Part shown: piece after piece, positions 53,038 through 61,347 of the stretch
Layout of the letters: each line of letters opens with the position of its first letter
Numbering within the stretch: position 1 is the first letter of the stretch
Source of the DNA: Fen-1298 sp050015675
GTDB lineage: Bacteria > Bacteroidota > Ignavibacteria > UBA10030
NCBI GenBank assembly: GCA_050015675.1
Contig: JBEKAY010000004.1
Coordinates: 62,001 to 126,000, forward strand
Reading direction: 5' to 3'
Length of the DNA stretch: 64,000 nucleotides
Notes under the pieces: generated by a model
What the model was told of the DNA's origin: nothing
Database searches by the model: none
What the model saw: only the letters and a program-made list of their open reading frames with translations
Translations under genes and position numbers: made by a program

Positions 53038-54435
53038 ATGAACATTCGATTTCTCGGAGCCGCACGGACAGTCACCGGCTCAATGCATCTCGTCTCTGTG
53101 AATGGCACAAAAATTCTTCTCGATTGCGGCATGTTTCAAGGAAGGCGCGCGGAAGCGTACGAAAAGAATCGCAACTTTTCATTCGATCCGTCTAAAATTG
53201 ATGCGGTCATTCTCTCACATTCTCATATTGATCACGCTGGGAATCTTCCGAATCTTGTGAAGAATGGTTATAACGGTCCTATCTATGCTACATCGGCAAC
53301 GCGCGATTTGTGTAACATTATGTTGTACGATAGCGCTTACATTCAAGAGCGGGACGTTGAATATGTAAACAAGAGACACCAAAAAAAGCATGAGCCGCCT
53401 GTGCAGCAGTTATATGATGTTGTAGATGTTACGACCGCTATGACGCAATTCATTAGCATCGATTATGAACAACAAGTGCAGGTTGTCAAGGGAGTGATGG
53501 TGAAATTTCTCGATGCCGGACATATTCTCGGTTCTGCAGTGACAGTGCTTGAGGTTGAAGAGAATGGGAAAAAAAAGAAGATTGGTTTCACCGGCGATTT
53601 GGGAAGAAAGAATGCACCGATTATCAAAGATCCGCAGCCAATTGGCGGCGTGGATGTTTTAATTTCCGAAAGCACATACGGCGGCAAAATACATGATCCG
53701 GTAACAGGGATGAAGGATTCATTGTGCAAAGTTATCCAGCAAACAGCTGATCGCGGTGGCAAGGTGATCGTACCATCATTCAGTGTCGGAAGGACACAGG
53801 AAATTGTATATCTTTTATCCGAACTATTTGATGAAGGCAGGTTACCTGTTGTGCCAATTTACATCGACAGCCCGCTCGCGGTCAATGCAAGCGACATTTT
53901 CCGTTCGCATACCGAGTGTTTCGATCAAGAAACACTTGACCACTTGCACGCGCATGAAGATCCGTTTGGCTTCAATCGGTTGACGTATGTGCGGTCGGTG
54001 GATGAATCAAAAAAATTGAACGATATGCATTCTCCGTGCGTTATTATTTCAGCATCCGGAATGTGTGAAGGCGGAAGAATTGTACACCATCTTGCCAACA
54101 ACATCGAAAATCCTCAGAACACCATCCTGATCGTTGGATATCAAGCGGAACACACACTCGGCAGACGGATAGTGGAGAAACAGCCGGAAGTGAACATCTT
54201 CGGGGAAATACATAAATTGAATGCAGAAGTAGTAGTGCTCAATTCATTCTCTGCGCATGCCGGTCAGGATGAATTGGTGGAGTATATTACAGCGGCTGAC
54301 CAAACTCAATTGAAAAAAATATTTCTTGTGCATGGTGAATTAGTGCAAATCGAAAAACTTTCTGCGAAACTCAAAGAAACGGGTGTGAAAGAGGAGATTT
54401 ACATTCCAGTGACAGGCGAGAAGTTGGAAGTGTGA
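53038..54435 (+). CDS. beta-CASP metallo-beta-lactamase-fold RNA nuclease
   Basis: A 465-aa protein with the MBL core motif SHSHIDHAGN (HxHxDH) near residue 61, DAGHILGS, TGDLGR, and the beta-CASP part: PSFSVGRTQEIVYLL, YIDSPLA, CVIISASGMCEGGRI, SFSAHAGQDEL and VHGE at the end. This is the YsxA/CPSF73-type exoribonuclease-like group, lacking a KH domain. Predicted to cleave RNA, with two zinc ions at the active site. It is well conserved; target RNAs unknown. The 258 bp upstream hold no clear promoter or terminator. Confidence 0.92.
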   Translation: MNIRFLGAARTVTGSMHLVSVNGTKILLDCGMFQGRRAEAYEKNRNFSFDPSKIDAVILSHSHIDHAGNLPNLVKNGYNGPIYATSATRDLCNIMLYDSAYIQERDVEYVNKRHQKKHEPPVQQLYDVVDVTTAMTQFISIDYEQQVQVVKGVMVKFLDAGHILGSAVTVLEVEENGKKKKIGFTGDLGRKNAPIIKDPQPIGGVDVLISESTYGGKIHDPVTGMKDSLCKVIQQTADRGGKVIVPSFSVGRTQEIVYLLSELFDEGRLPVVPIYIDSPLAVNASDIFRSHTECFDQETLDHLHAHEDPFGFNRLTYVRSVDESKKLNDMHSPCVIISASGMCEGGRIVHHLANNIENPQNTILIVGYQAEHTLGRRIVEKQPEVNIFGEIHKLNAEVVVLNSFSAHAGQDELVEYITAADQTQLKKIFLVHGELVQIEKLSAKLKETGVKEEIYIPVTGEKLEV

Positions 54436-54437
54436 AC

Positions 54438-54533
54438 ATGAGATTTGATGAACTCGCATTTCCGGTTGAAATTGCACCCTACGCGGATTGTGAACGATTT
54501 CTGCAAATGTTCAGTGAACGACAATGGAAGTAG
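54438..54533 (+). CDS. possible 31-aa peptide or gene remnant
   Basis: Short frame (starts MRFDELAFPVEIAPYADC) two bases after the beta-CASP gene stop, ending TAG. No family recognised; the sequence looks like a piece of a globular protein and may be a decayed gene end. Support is only the frame and position. Confidence 0.2.
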   Translation: MRFDELAFPVEIAPYADCERFLQMFSERQWK

Positions 54534-54536
54534 CCA

Positions 54537-56564
54537 GTGATATTCGTACTCAGAAGTCAATGCACGTTCCTATGCCCTTTTATCCCGTTAGAAAATACCC
54601 TGCGATTTGCCGCAGGGTTATACAATATTTCACGAACGCGTAGTCTCATACCTCATATAAGTTTTCTAACTGGATTTATTTTGGGATTGCTCTTCTTTCA
54701 TCAAACAGCGGTTGCGCAGGAAGTGCTTCGTTCTTTTACTGCTCCAACAATAGATAGTTTAAATAGTTCTTCCCTTAGTTTTGATCACATTCTTAATACG
54801 TATATGTGGACAGGAGATTTCAAAAAAGAAATCACTGGACAACTTTGGGATGTTGATTTACATCAGCGAATTGGATCCCGCCTTATAAAGACGAACCAGA
54901 CTGCAATTGAGGATGAGTATCAAGGCTTAATTGCTTTACGTGCGCGACTTTTAGAAAACTGGAATTTCCAACTCAAAAATTCATCCAATGTTCTTGCTGA
55001 TAACCGTGCCATTGATCTTGGCAGAATGGCACAGCATCAAGTTCTTGCAGGTTTGGAGTACGTGCCGACGGGAAACATTGCAGGTGAAGCAATGGGAGGA
55101 TATGAACTGAACACACAAGAGGAGGAGAACGACCATGGTTTTGCTTACGCGTTTGGTTTGAACGCGCGTCAAGTGGAACTTGAAGAATTCACTGCTTCTC
55201 TTCGATCGTCGTGGAACCAATCCTTACTTGGCCGTCGTTCTCCACGTACAGGAGATCTCAAGCTTACACTCTTGCGCGATTTCGGCGGCGGTATTGACGA
55301 TTCGCTTGCAGTGAATTACAGCACACAGCGCAGGCAATTTTATACATCGATCGATTCTTCAAGCCAAGTAGTTCTCGGTGTGCCGCATAATATTTTTCAG
55401 CGTGATGCAAATGTGCTTGAAATTTCTAATCAAACGAAGTATAACTTGGATCGAAGTTTCTCCTTGGTTGTTTCATTCGGAATCTCAAACCAATTAATCG
55501 ATCGAGGATATCGCTTCAAAGATTATCTTCATCCAGCATCGTTAATTCTGGATTCGCACATCCAGGAAATGCAATTCTTTGGGATTATTTCAGCGCAGTG
55601 GTTACCATTTTATTGGCTTTGGGCAGACATGAAACTTGCCTACACCGAAAAAGAAGAACGACATTCGGTGCTGGACGATATTCATGCTTCGAATGCTATT
55701 ATTGATACACAACGCGCTTCGGCAAGCCGTTTAGAAAATACTGCACAACGCACAACGCTTACAACAGCACTACAAATCGATGTATCACAAGATGATAGTA
55801 TCCGTTTAGTGGCTTCATCTGGTATCCTGCGTTATGATACGCCGGATATTTTCAATACTGATGATCGCGATGAATTACTGGTGACCTCAGGCGCCGAGTA
55901 TTTGCATCACTTTTCATCTCGATTACTATTGAAACTGAACGCGGATCTAACATTATTTCATCTTGTCTATCTTAATCGAGATCAGAGTGCAAATAACAAT
56001 TGGAACCGTGTTATCCGGTTTTCGCCAACTGTTGAGTATATGCCGGATCCATGGTTCCGCACCGTTATGCGAACCGAAGTGTTGGCAAATTATACGGTCA
56101 GTGATTATGAGCAGCAGGTAGCGTCTATACGAAGCTTTTCATTCAGGCAAGTCTTGTGGTCAGATTCCACCGCTTTGCGTCTAAGCGAAAGAATCCAGTG
56201 TAACTTTTCAGGAAGCTTACGTATCTTTGAACGTGGAACACTTCGCTGGCAGGAGTTTACAGAAAAGCCGGAAGAGTATGTCATCGAAAAATCGTTGTGG
56301 CCGGAAATCATATGGTCTTCGATGATTGGAGTAAAAATTGGAATTGGATTCCGTTATTTTGGTCAAGACCAGTACACATACCAAAGTAGTCAGCGAATAT
56401 TTTCTCAGGGGATTGAGGCGATGGGTCCGACCGCGTCTATTGAGTGGTCAGGATTGGCAGGAGAGAAAGTTATCATTCATGGATGGCGGGAAGAACAAAA
56501 AAACAACGGAACGACGGCAACAATACTTACAAATCTCTCGATACAAGTAGTATTTATCTTATAA
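54537..56564 (+). CDS. large exported beta-barrel-like protein with an in-frame element in its signal peptide
   Basis: A 675-aa product starting at GTG 54537 (GGAAG just upstream). Most of the protein is strand-rich with alternating charges and ends QVVFIL, which resembles outer-membrane barrels; no family recognised. Residues 17-48 are encoded by a MITE-like element plus one target duplication (96 bp, 32 codons). Without that stretch the N-terminus reads ...TFLCPFILGLLFFHQTAVAQ, a normal signal peptide with AVAQ cleavage. The insert keeps the frame open but puts about 32 extra polar residues into the leader. It may still function from an internal TTG (54680-54682), or be impaired. Co-directional with the RsbW-like gene downstream. 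Confidence 0.7.
   Translation: MIFVLRSQCTFLCPFIPLENTLRFAAGLYNISRTRSLIPHISFLTGFILGLLFFHQTAVAQEVLRSFTAPTIDSLNSSSLSFDHILNTYMWTGDFKKEITGQLWDVDLHQRIGSRLIKTNQTAIEDEYQGLIALRARLLENWNFQLKNSSNVLADNRAIDLGRMAQHQVLAGLEYVPTGNIAGEAMGGYELNTQEEENDHGFAYAFGLNARQVELEEFTASLRSSWNQSLLGRRSPRTGDLKLTLLRDFGGGIDDSLAVNYSTQRRQFYTSIDSSSQVVLGVPHNIFQRDANVLEISNQTKYNLDRSFSLVVSFGISNQLIDRGYRFKDYLHPASLILDSHIQEMQFFGIISAQWLPFYWLWADMKLAYTEKEERHSVLDDIHASNAIIDTQRASASRLENTAQRTTLTTALQIDVSQDDSIRLVASSGILRYDTPDIFNTDDRDELLVTSGAEYLHHFSSRLLLKLNADLTLFHLVYLNRDQSANNNWNRVIRFSPTVEYMPDPWFRTVMRTEVLANYTVSDYEQQVASIRSFSFRQVLWSDSTALRLSERIQCNFSGSLRIFERGTLRWQEFTEKPEEYVIEKSLWPEIIWSSMIGVKIGIGFRYFGQDQYTYQSSQRIFSQGIEAMGPTASIEWSGLAGEKVIIHGWREEQKNNGTTATILTNLSIQVVFIL
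54579..54679. mobile_element. MITE-like element, copy 1 (91 bp plus TTTAT duplication)
   Basis: Element 54584-54674 starts CCCGTTAGAAAAT and ends TTTTCTAACTGGA, giving 11-12-bp terminal inverted repeats. Internal hairpin ACCCTGC...GCAGGGT follows the left end. Five-bp direct repeats TTTAT flank it (54579-54583 and 54675-54679), suggesting target-site duplication. The element carries no gene and so would depend on a transposase elsewhere. Confidence 0.72.
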
Positions 56565-56577
56565 CGTTTAAAACGGA

Positions 56578-57030
56578 ATGAAATCGACTGTGAATAAGAA
56601 AAAGCTAGGTAGCATACATCACAAACATATTTATGAAATGATATGCCGAAGTAATCAAAAAGAAATTTCACACATTGAAAAATTTCTGCGGCGAATCAGC
56701 ATGCAGCTGCAGATCGACGACGGAATGATGCACCGATTGTTGGTTTCAAGCACAGAAGCAGTGAATAACGCAATTGTTCATGGTAATAAATCCGATCCCG
56801 ATAAAAAAGTTATTATTCGGTGTATTGTTAAGAAAAAAACGCTGACTATTTGCGTAAAAGACGAAGGAAAAGGATTTGATCCTGATGGCTTGCAGGATCC
56901 ACGTGAAGAAAAAAATTTGCTAAAAGAAAACGGGCGCGGTGTGTTTTTGATGCGTTCGTTAATGGATAAGGTGAAATTTAAACAGTTAAAGTCTGGATCA
57001 GTCGTGGAGATGAAAGTCAAGCTTCACTGA
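56578..57030 (+). CDS. RsbW/SpoIIAB-like anti-sigma serine kinase (HATPase_c)
   Basis: A 150-aa GHKL-type ATPase with the N-box EAVNNAIVHGN, G1 box DEGKGFDP and G2 box ENGRGVFLM, all intact. Family members phosphorylate an anti-sigma-factor antagonist and bind a sigma factor. No antagonist (STAS) or phosphatase gene is next to it, so its circuit is unknown. A terminator follows. Confidence 0.88.
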   Translation: MKSTVNKKKLGSIHHKHIYEMICRSNQKEISHIEKFLRRISMQLQIDDGMMHRLLVSSTEAVNNAIVHGNKSDPDKKVIIRCIVKKKTLTICVKDEGKGFDPDGLQDPREEKNLLKENGRGVFLMRSLMDKVKFKQLKSGSVVEMKVKLH

Positions 57031-57063
57031 CAAATTTTTGAATTGCAAGCGAGTGTAAAAAGA

Positions 57064-57099
57064 AAACCCGTCTCAGGAATCCCGAAGACGGGTTTTTTG
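57064..57099. terminator. bidirectional terminator between convergent genes
   Basis: AAACCCGTCT / AGACGGGTTT perfect 10-bp stem with a T-run on the plus strand and A-run on the other side. It lies between the RsbW-like gene and the end of the fadL gene. Confidence 0.88.
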
Positions 57100-57120
57100 C
57101 TATTGAAGGATAAATAAAAC

Positions 57121-58443
57121 TTAGAAACTATAACCGAAATTCACACTAATAATGTTGGCTTTGCTGCTATAAGTTCCTGGAACTGTCGGCGTAGTGCCAG
57201 TTGCACCCGGGAAATTTGCTGGAGCAGTCTTATCCGCAAACAAGACAAGCATATAAGCCGCATCGACAAACAATTTATCGGTAATTTTATAACTTGCGCC
57301 GATCGTAAGATCGGTACGATCCGCATCGGGAAGCATAGGCTCTGTGACACTCGCAGGCTGCGGCGTCATATCTTCGATTGCTCCTGCGCGGACTGTCCAG
57401 TTTTCATTCAATGTATATTCTACGCCTACACGGAGAAGAGGTTCGTCGTTCCATTTTTTTGCATATGTTACCGTACCTGCTGGAGCAGGTAAATTGATTT
57501 GAAGCTTATCATATGAAGACCATTGGACATACTGGAAATCGCCTTCGATTCTCAGGTCAGGTGATAGCATATACGCTACACCAATATATAAATTCCCCGG
57601 CATTGGAAGTGTTGCTGTTCCAGTTCCATTGGGAAAGGACGGAGCAAGTACATTCATATTTGTGTACGTCGCATCTCCTGAGAAATCAATTTTGGTAGTC
57701 GTCCTATATGATAACCCGAACGATAATTTATCCATTGGTTTGTATATAATACCGAGATCCGCATTAAATCCTTTGCCATTGCCTTTTAATTCATTGTTTC
57801 CATTAAGGCTATAGAGCATCTGAGAATATTGGGGCGGACCAATCATGACCAAGGGAATGGATCTCGTCATATCAACGGTCGCATACACATAACTTACTCC
57901 CAAGCCGACCGAAAGATCGTCGTTAATTTTATATGCAATTGTTGGATTGAAATAATATGTTGCAATACTTGCATTAATAGATAAATAACTCCCGAGATAA
58001 ATTCCGGCAAAAGGGGAAAAAATTGATGTTTTCCCCCATAAATCCGGCCATTGTGTTCCCAGTCCAAATGGATTATAAATTCCAAGTCCCACAACGATCT
58101 GATCACTAATCTGGTATGATCCATAAATATTAAAAGGAGTAAAGACTTGAGAATTAGTAGATATAGAACCGGATGTCATGAATGAGCCGGATGCAGGCGA
58201 ATAAGTTGTCGATGGTATAATAAAATTAATACCACCGAGAACATTCATGCCGCTTTGGAATGCAATGCCGGCTGGATTGAAATAAATTGCAGAAGGATCG
58301 GAAGCTGTCGCAGCAAAAGCACCGCCCATACCGACTGCGCGTGCACCTTGCTCATTGAGCTGGTACCCGCCAGCAAACATAATGCCGACAACCAACGCAG
58401 AAAGGACGATAATTCCGATTAAACGATTAGTAATGTTCCTCAA
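57121..58443 (-). CDS. OmpP1/FadL-family outer-membrane transport protein
   Basis: A 440-aa barrel of the FadL group, which imports long-chain fatty acids or aromatic hydrocarbons. Signal peptide (residues 1-25, ends MFAG) is followed directly by GGYQLNEQGARAVGMGGAFAATASDPSAIYFNPAGIA, the hatch-domain hallmark; the C-terminus ends FGYSF. Start TTG 58443 is chosen because AGGAGG lies five bases before it; the frame could extend to ATG 58509. Confidence 0.92.
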   Translation of the reverse strand: MRNITNRLIGIIVLSALVVGIMFAGGYQLNEQGARAVGMGGAFAATASDPSAIYFNPAGIAFQSGMNVLGGINFIIPSTTYSPASGSFMTSGSISTNSQVFTPFNIYGSYQISDQIVVGLGIYNPFGLGTQWPDLWGKTSIFSPFAGIYLGSYLSINASIATYYFNPTIAYKINDDLSVGLGVSYVYATVDMTRSIPLVMIGPPQYSQMLYSLNGNNELKGNGKGFNADLGIIYKPMDKLSFGLSYRTTTKIDFSGDATYTNMNVLAPSFPNGTGTATLPMPGNLYIGVAYMLSPDLRIEGDFQYVQWSSYDKLQINLPAPAGTVTYAKKWNDEPLLRVGVEYTLNENWTVRAGAIEDMTPQPASVTEPMLPDADRTDLTIGASYKITDKLFVDAAYMLVLFADKTAPANFPGATGTTPTVPGTYSSKANIISVNFGYSF

Positions 58444-58618
58444 GGTGACCTCCTGAAGTGATGTGAGTGATTTGTGATTTGTAGTTAAATCAAACAAAGT
58501 ATCGTGCATTGTGTTTCAATTGCAGGCAGTATAATAAATGAATTATTAAAATGCAATTTTAAGAATACTAATTTACTGTCTTGGATAGAACAGCAAGAAA
58601 AATGGTAAATCATTATGT

Positions 58619-58653
58619 TAAAAAAGAAACCCCGCAGAAATTCTAAGCGGGGT
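58619..58653 (-). terminator. terminator after mdh
   Basis: ACCCCGC / GCGGGGT 7-bp stem with an 11-nt loop. On the minus strand it is followed by TTTCTTTTTT, 28 bp after the mdh stop. Confidence 0.85.
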
Positions 58654-58680
58654 CATAATATGCAGTAAAAACAACGATAC

Positions 58681-59604
58681 TTAGAAAGTAATCTTGTTCA
58701 TATTTGCTTTAACATCAGCCGCAGACTTGTTAAGGGCGGCTTGTTCCTCCGGTGTCAGCTTGATCTTGATAATTTCCTCCATCCCTTTCTTACCAAGTTT
58801 AATTGGGACACCAACCACGGTGTCGCTGATTCCATATTCTCCTTGAAGTTGTACGGAGCAAGGGAGGATGCGTTTTTTATCTTTGACGATTGCTTCAATC
58901 ATTTGAACGGCTGAAGCTGATGGTGCATAATATGCACTGCCGGTTTTTAAGAAATTCACTATTTCAATACCGCCATCGCGAGTTCGCTTTACTAAACGGT
59001 CGATTGTTCCTTGATCCATCACATCAGGAAGTGGAATGCCGGCAACTGTTGAGTATCTGGGTAATGGCACCATCGAATCCCCGTGTCCACCGAGAACAAA
59101 AGCGCTGATATCCTCAACAGAGACTCCGAGTTCCATTGCAATAAAAGTTCGGAATCGTGAAGAATCCAAAACTCCTGCCATACCGATGACTCGATGCCGT
59201 TCAAAACCACTCACTTTAAGAGCAACATATGTCATCACATCTAAGGGATTAGAAACAACTATGATAATTGCATTTGGAGATTGCTTCACTGATTGTTCTG
59301 TGCATACTTTGACGATATTAGCATTTGTATTTTGCAGATCATCACGACTCATCCCTGGTTTTCGGGCGATTCCTGCTGTGATGAGGATAATGTCTGAATT
59401 CGCGGTTGGTTCATAAGAGTTTGTTCCGATGATTTTTGTATCCGTTCCTTCGATAGGTGCAGATTCTGCTATATCAAGAGCTTTTCCCTGAGGCATTCCT
59501 TCAATGACGTCAACAAGGACGACTTCGTTGGCGAGTTCCTTATCAACGATTCGTTGAGCTGATGTTGCACCAACATTACCCGCACCAATCACAGTAATCT
59601 TCAT
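58681..59604 (-). CDS. mdh: malate dehydrogenase (NAD)
   Basis: Citric-acid-cycle enzyme, malate to oxaloacetate; 307 aa of the LDH-like MDH group. NAD-binding GAGNVGA at residue 8; RKPGMSRDDL holds the substrate-specificity Arg (instead of the LDH Gln). Catalytic His-Asp pair in GGHGDSMVPL and the DLV-type motif GVLDSSRFR. AGGAGG upstream of ATG 59604 is strong. The C-terminal tail is Lys/Asn-rich. Confidence 0.96.
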   Translation of the reverse strand: MKITVIGAGNVGATSAQRIVDKELANEVVLVDVIEGMPQGKALDIAESAPIEGTDTKIIGTNSYEPTANSDIILITAGIARKPGMSRDDLQNTNANIVKVCTEQSVKQSPNAIIIVVSNPLDVMTYVALKVSGFERHRVIGMAGVLDSSRFRTFIAMELGVSVEDISAFVLGGHGDSMVPLPRYSTVAGIPLPDVMDQGTIDRLVKRTRDGGIEIVNFLKTGSAYYAPSASAVQMIEAIVKDKKRILPCSVQLQGEYGISDTVVGVPIKLGKKGMEEIIKIKLTPEEQAALNKSAADVKANMNKITF

Positions 59605-59708
59605 GAAAACCTCCTATTAGAGAATTGCAGTATGATGAGTTTAAGAACAATGAATAAGATTTTAGAGTTCCGCCTCAACTATTTTGATACGAAGAAAATT
59701 TTTTGACG

Positions 59709-59736
59709 GAAAAAAAAAGCCCCCAAGCGGGGGCTT
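59709..59736 (-). terminator. terminator after rpmA
   Basis: AAGCCCCC-aagc-GGGGGCTT 8-bp stem, followed on the minus strand by a run of T, 22 bp after the rpmA stop. Confidence 0.88.
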
Positions 59737-59757
59737 TGTGAAAAGAGCTTTTTGAGT

Positions 59758-60015
59758 TTAAACGGCTTGTAAAATACTAACACGTTGTCTTGTCTTGCCA
59801 ACACGTTCAAACTTCACAACGCCCGTGGCAAGCGCAAAGAGTGTGTCATCACTGCCGATACCGACATTTAAGCCGGGATGAAACTTTGTGCCACGTTGAC
59901 GCACGAGGATGTTGCCGGCGAGCACAAGCTGACCGCCAAAGCGTTTAACCCCGAGACGCTGGGCATTACTGTCGCGGCCGTTCCTAGAACTTCCACCGCC
60001 TTTTTTATGAGCCAT
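59758..60015 (-). CDS. rpmA: 50S ribosomal protein L27
   Basis: An 85-aa ribosomal protein whose N-terminus reaches the peptidyl-transferase centre. Starts MAHKKGGGSSRNGRDSN, the conserved Gly-rich start, without the N-terminal cleaved extension of Firmicutes. Second gene of the rplU-rpmA operon, 14 bp after rplU. Confidence 0.97.
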   Translation of the reverse strand: MAHKKGGGSSRNGRDSNAQRLGVKRFGGQLVLAGNILVRQRGTKFHPGLNVGIGSDDTLFALATGVVKFERVGKTRQRVSILQAV

Positions 60016-60029
60016 ACAACCTCTCCAGT

Positions 60030-60338
60030 TTAAGCAAGATTTGTTATTTCAATTTCTGTGTACTGCTGTCGGTGCCCATTGCGGACTCTGTAACCTTTCC
60101 GCTTTTTCTTTTTAAGCACGATGACCGTCTCATCTTTCACGTGCCGCAGCACTTTCGCTTCGACAAACGCTCCTTGAATGAACGGACTCCCGACTGTTGT
60201 TTTCTTATCGTCGCCCGTCAGAATTACATTGTCAAACTTTATCGTCGAGCCGACTTCCGACTGCATTTTTGGTACGAACACTTTGTCGGAAGGAGAGACC
60301 TTCACTTGTGTTCCAGCAATTTCTACTACTGCGTACAT
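60030..60338 (-). CDS. rplU: 50S ribosomal protein L21
   Basis: A 102-aa ribosomal protein. Starts MYAVVEIAGTQVKV and ends with KKKRKGYRVRNGHRQQYTEIEI. ATG 60338 has AGGAC before it; ATG 60350 adds four residues and lacks support. The gene leads rpmA in the usual order. Confidence 0.96.
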   Translation of the reverse strand: MYAVVEIAGTQVKVSPSDKVFVPKMQSEVGSTIKFDNVILTGDDKKTTVGSPFIQGAFVEAKVLRHVKDETVIVLKKKKRKGYRVRNGHRQQYTEIEITNLA

Positions 60339-60377
60339 TATTGTCCTCATTGAATATAATTCGTTTTTGAACTTTAT

Positions 60378-60406
60378 AAGTTACTGAAAAAGTGGAAGAG
60401 AGTCAA
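60378..60406 (-). promoter_or_regulatory. probable rplU-rpmA promoter
   Basis: On the minus strand TTGACT (60406-60401), 17-bp spacer, TAACTT (60383-60378), 40 bp before the rplU ATG. Confidence 0.5.
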
Positions 60407-60431
60407 CGAATTTTCCAAGGAATGAAAAATT

Positions 60432-61277
60432 TCATCCTTCGGCTAATTTGTCTTCAAGAGTTCGTCGTATCTGCTCCAAAGGCATCTCCATTCCCGTCCA
60501 GAGCTGAAACGCTGATGCTCCTTGATGAATAAACATTCCCAAACCATCAATTGTTTTTGCACCAGCGGCTCGTGCATCGCTTTGCAGGCGGGTCGTTAAT
60601 GGACGATAAATAAGGTCGAAGACAATATGCTTATTCGATAACCAATTTTTATTTGGAAGCGGAGAGTCAAGAACTTGAGGGTACATGCCAACATCGGTTG
60701 CGTTAACGATGAGGGTGGAGTCCTTGATTGCTGTTTCAAGCGCTGCGCTGGTACAATGGATAACATTAAATTGGACATTGCTGTTTCCAAGGCTTTTAAT
60801 AAGCGCGTGAGCTTGTTCTGGAAACAGTGCCGAGAAAGTAATCGCCTTTGGTTTGATGTTATGAATAAGTACATGCGCCACTGAACGAGCCACACCACCA
60901 GAGCCCATAATCGTACACATCGAACCTTCGATTTTTTCTCGGTATTGTCGAAGCGATCTTTCAACACCGATAACATCTGTGTTATATCCAATGAGTATAT
61001 TATTGCGATTTACGACAGTGTTCACGGCACCGATTGCATGTGCTTCCGGATCGACTTCCTCTAGAAGAGGGATGATTGTTTCTTTATGTGGAACGGTCAC
61101 GTTGAACCCGCCCCACTTTTGTTTTCTGAATCGTTCGGTTGCTTGTTTCAAAGAAGCAGGTTCGATATCAAGCATTTCATACTCACAATCTAATCCGAGT
61201 AATTTGAATGCCGTATTGTGCATGAGCGGAGAAAGAGAATGACCGATGGGGTGACCGATAACTGCAAAATATTTCAT
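60432..61277 (-). CDS. aroE: shikimate dehydrogenase
   Basis: NADP-dependent enzyme of aromatic amino acid synthesis; 281 aa. Shikimate-binding SLSPLMHN and catalytic Lys in FNVTVPHKE; GYNTDVIG holds the catalytic Asp. NADP motif GSGGVARSVAH departs slightly from GAGGAARA. C-terminal IDGLGMFIHQGASAFQLWTG is conserved. A single gene with no other aro gene nearby. Confidence 0.95.
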   Translation of the reverse strand: MKYFAVIGHPIGHSLSPLMHNTAFKLLGLDCEYEMLDIEPASLKQATERFRKQKWGGFNVTVPHKETIIPLLEEVDPEAHAIGAVNTVVNRNNILIGYNTDVIGVERSLRQYREKIEGSMCTIMGSGGVARSVAHVLIHNIKPKAITFSALFPEQAHALIKSLGNSNVQFNVIHCTSAALETAIKDSTLIVNATDVGMYPQVLDSPLPNKNWLSNKHIVFDLIYRPLTTRLQSDARAAGAKTIDGLGMFIHQGASAFQLWTGMEMPLEQIRRTLEDKLAEG

Positions 61278-61347
61278 AAGAGATGCATGTCCTGAATTTA
61301 TTAAAAAATGAAAAAATGTTGAGATCAGATGTACTGATGAAAAGCGG

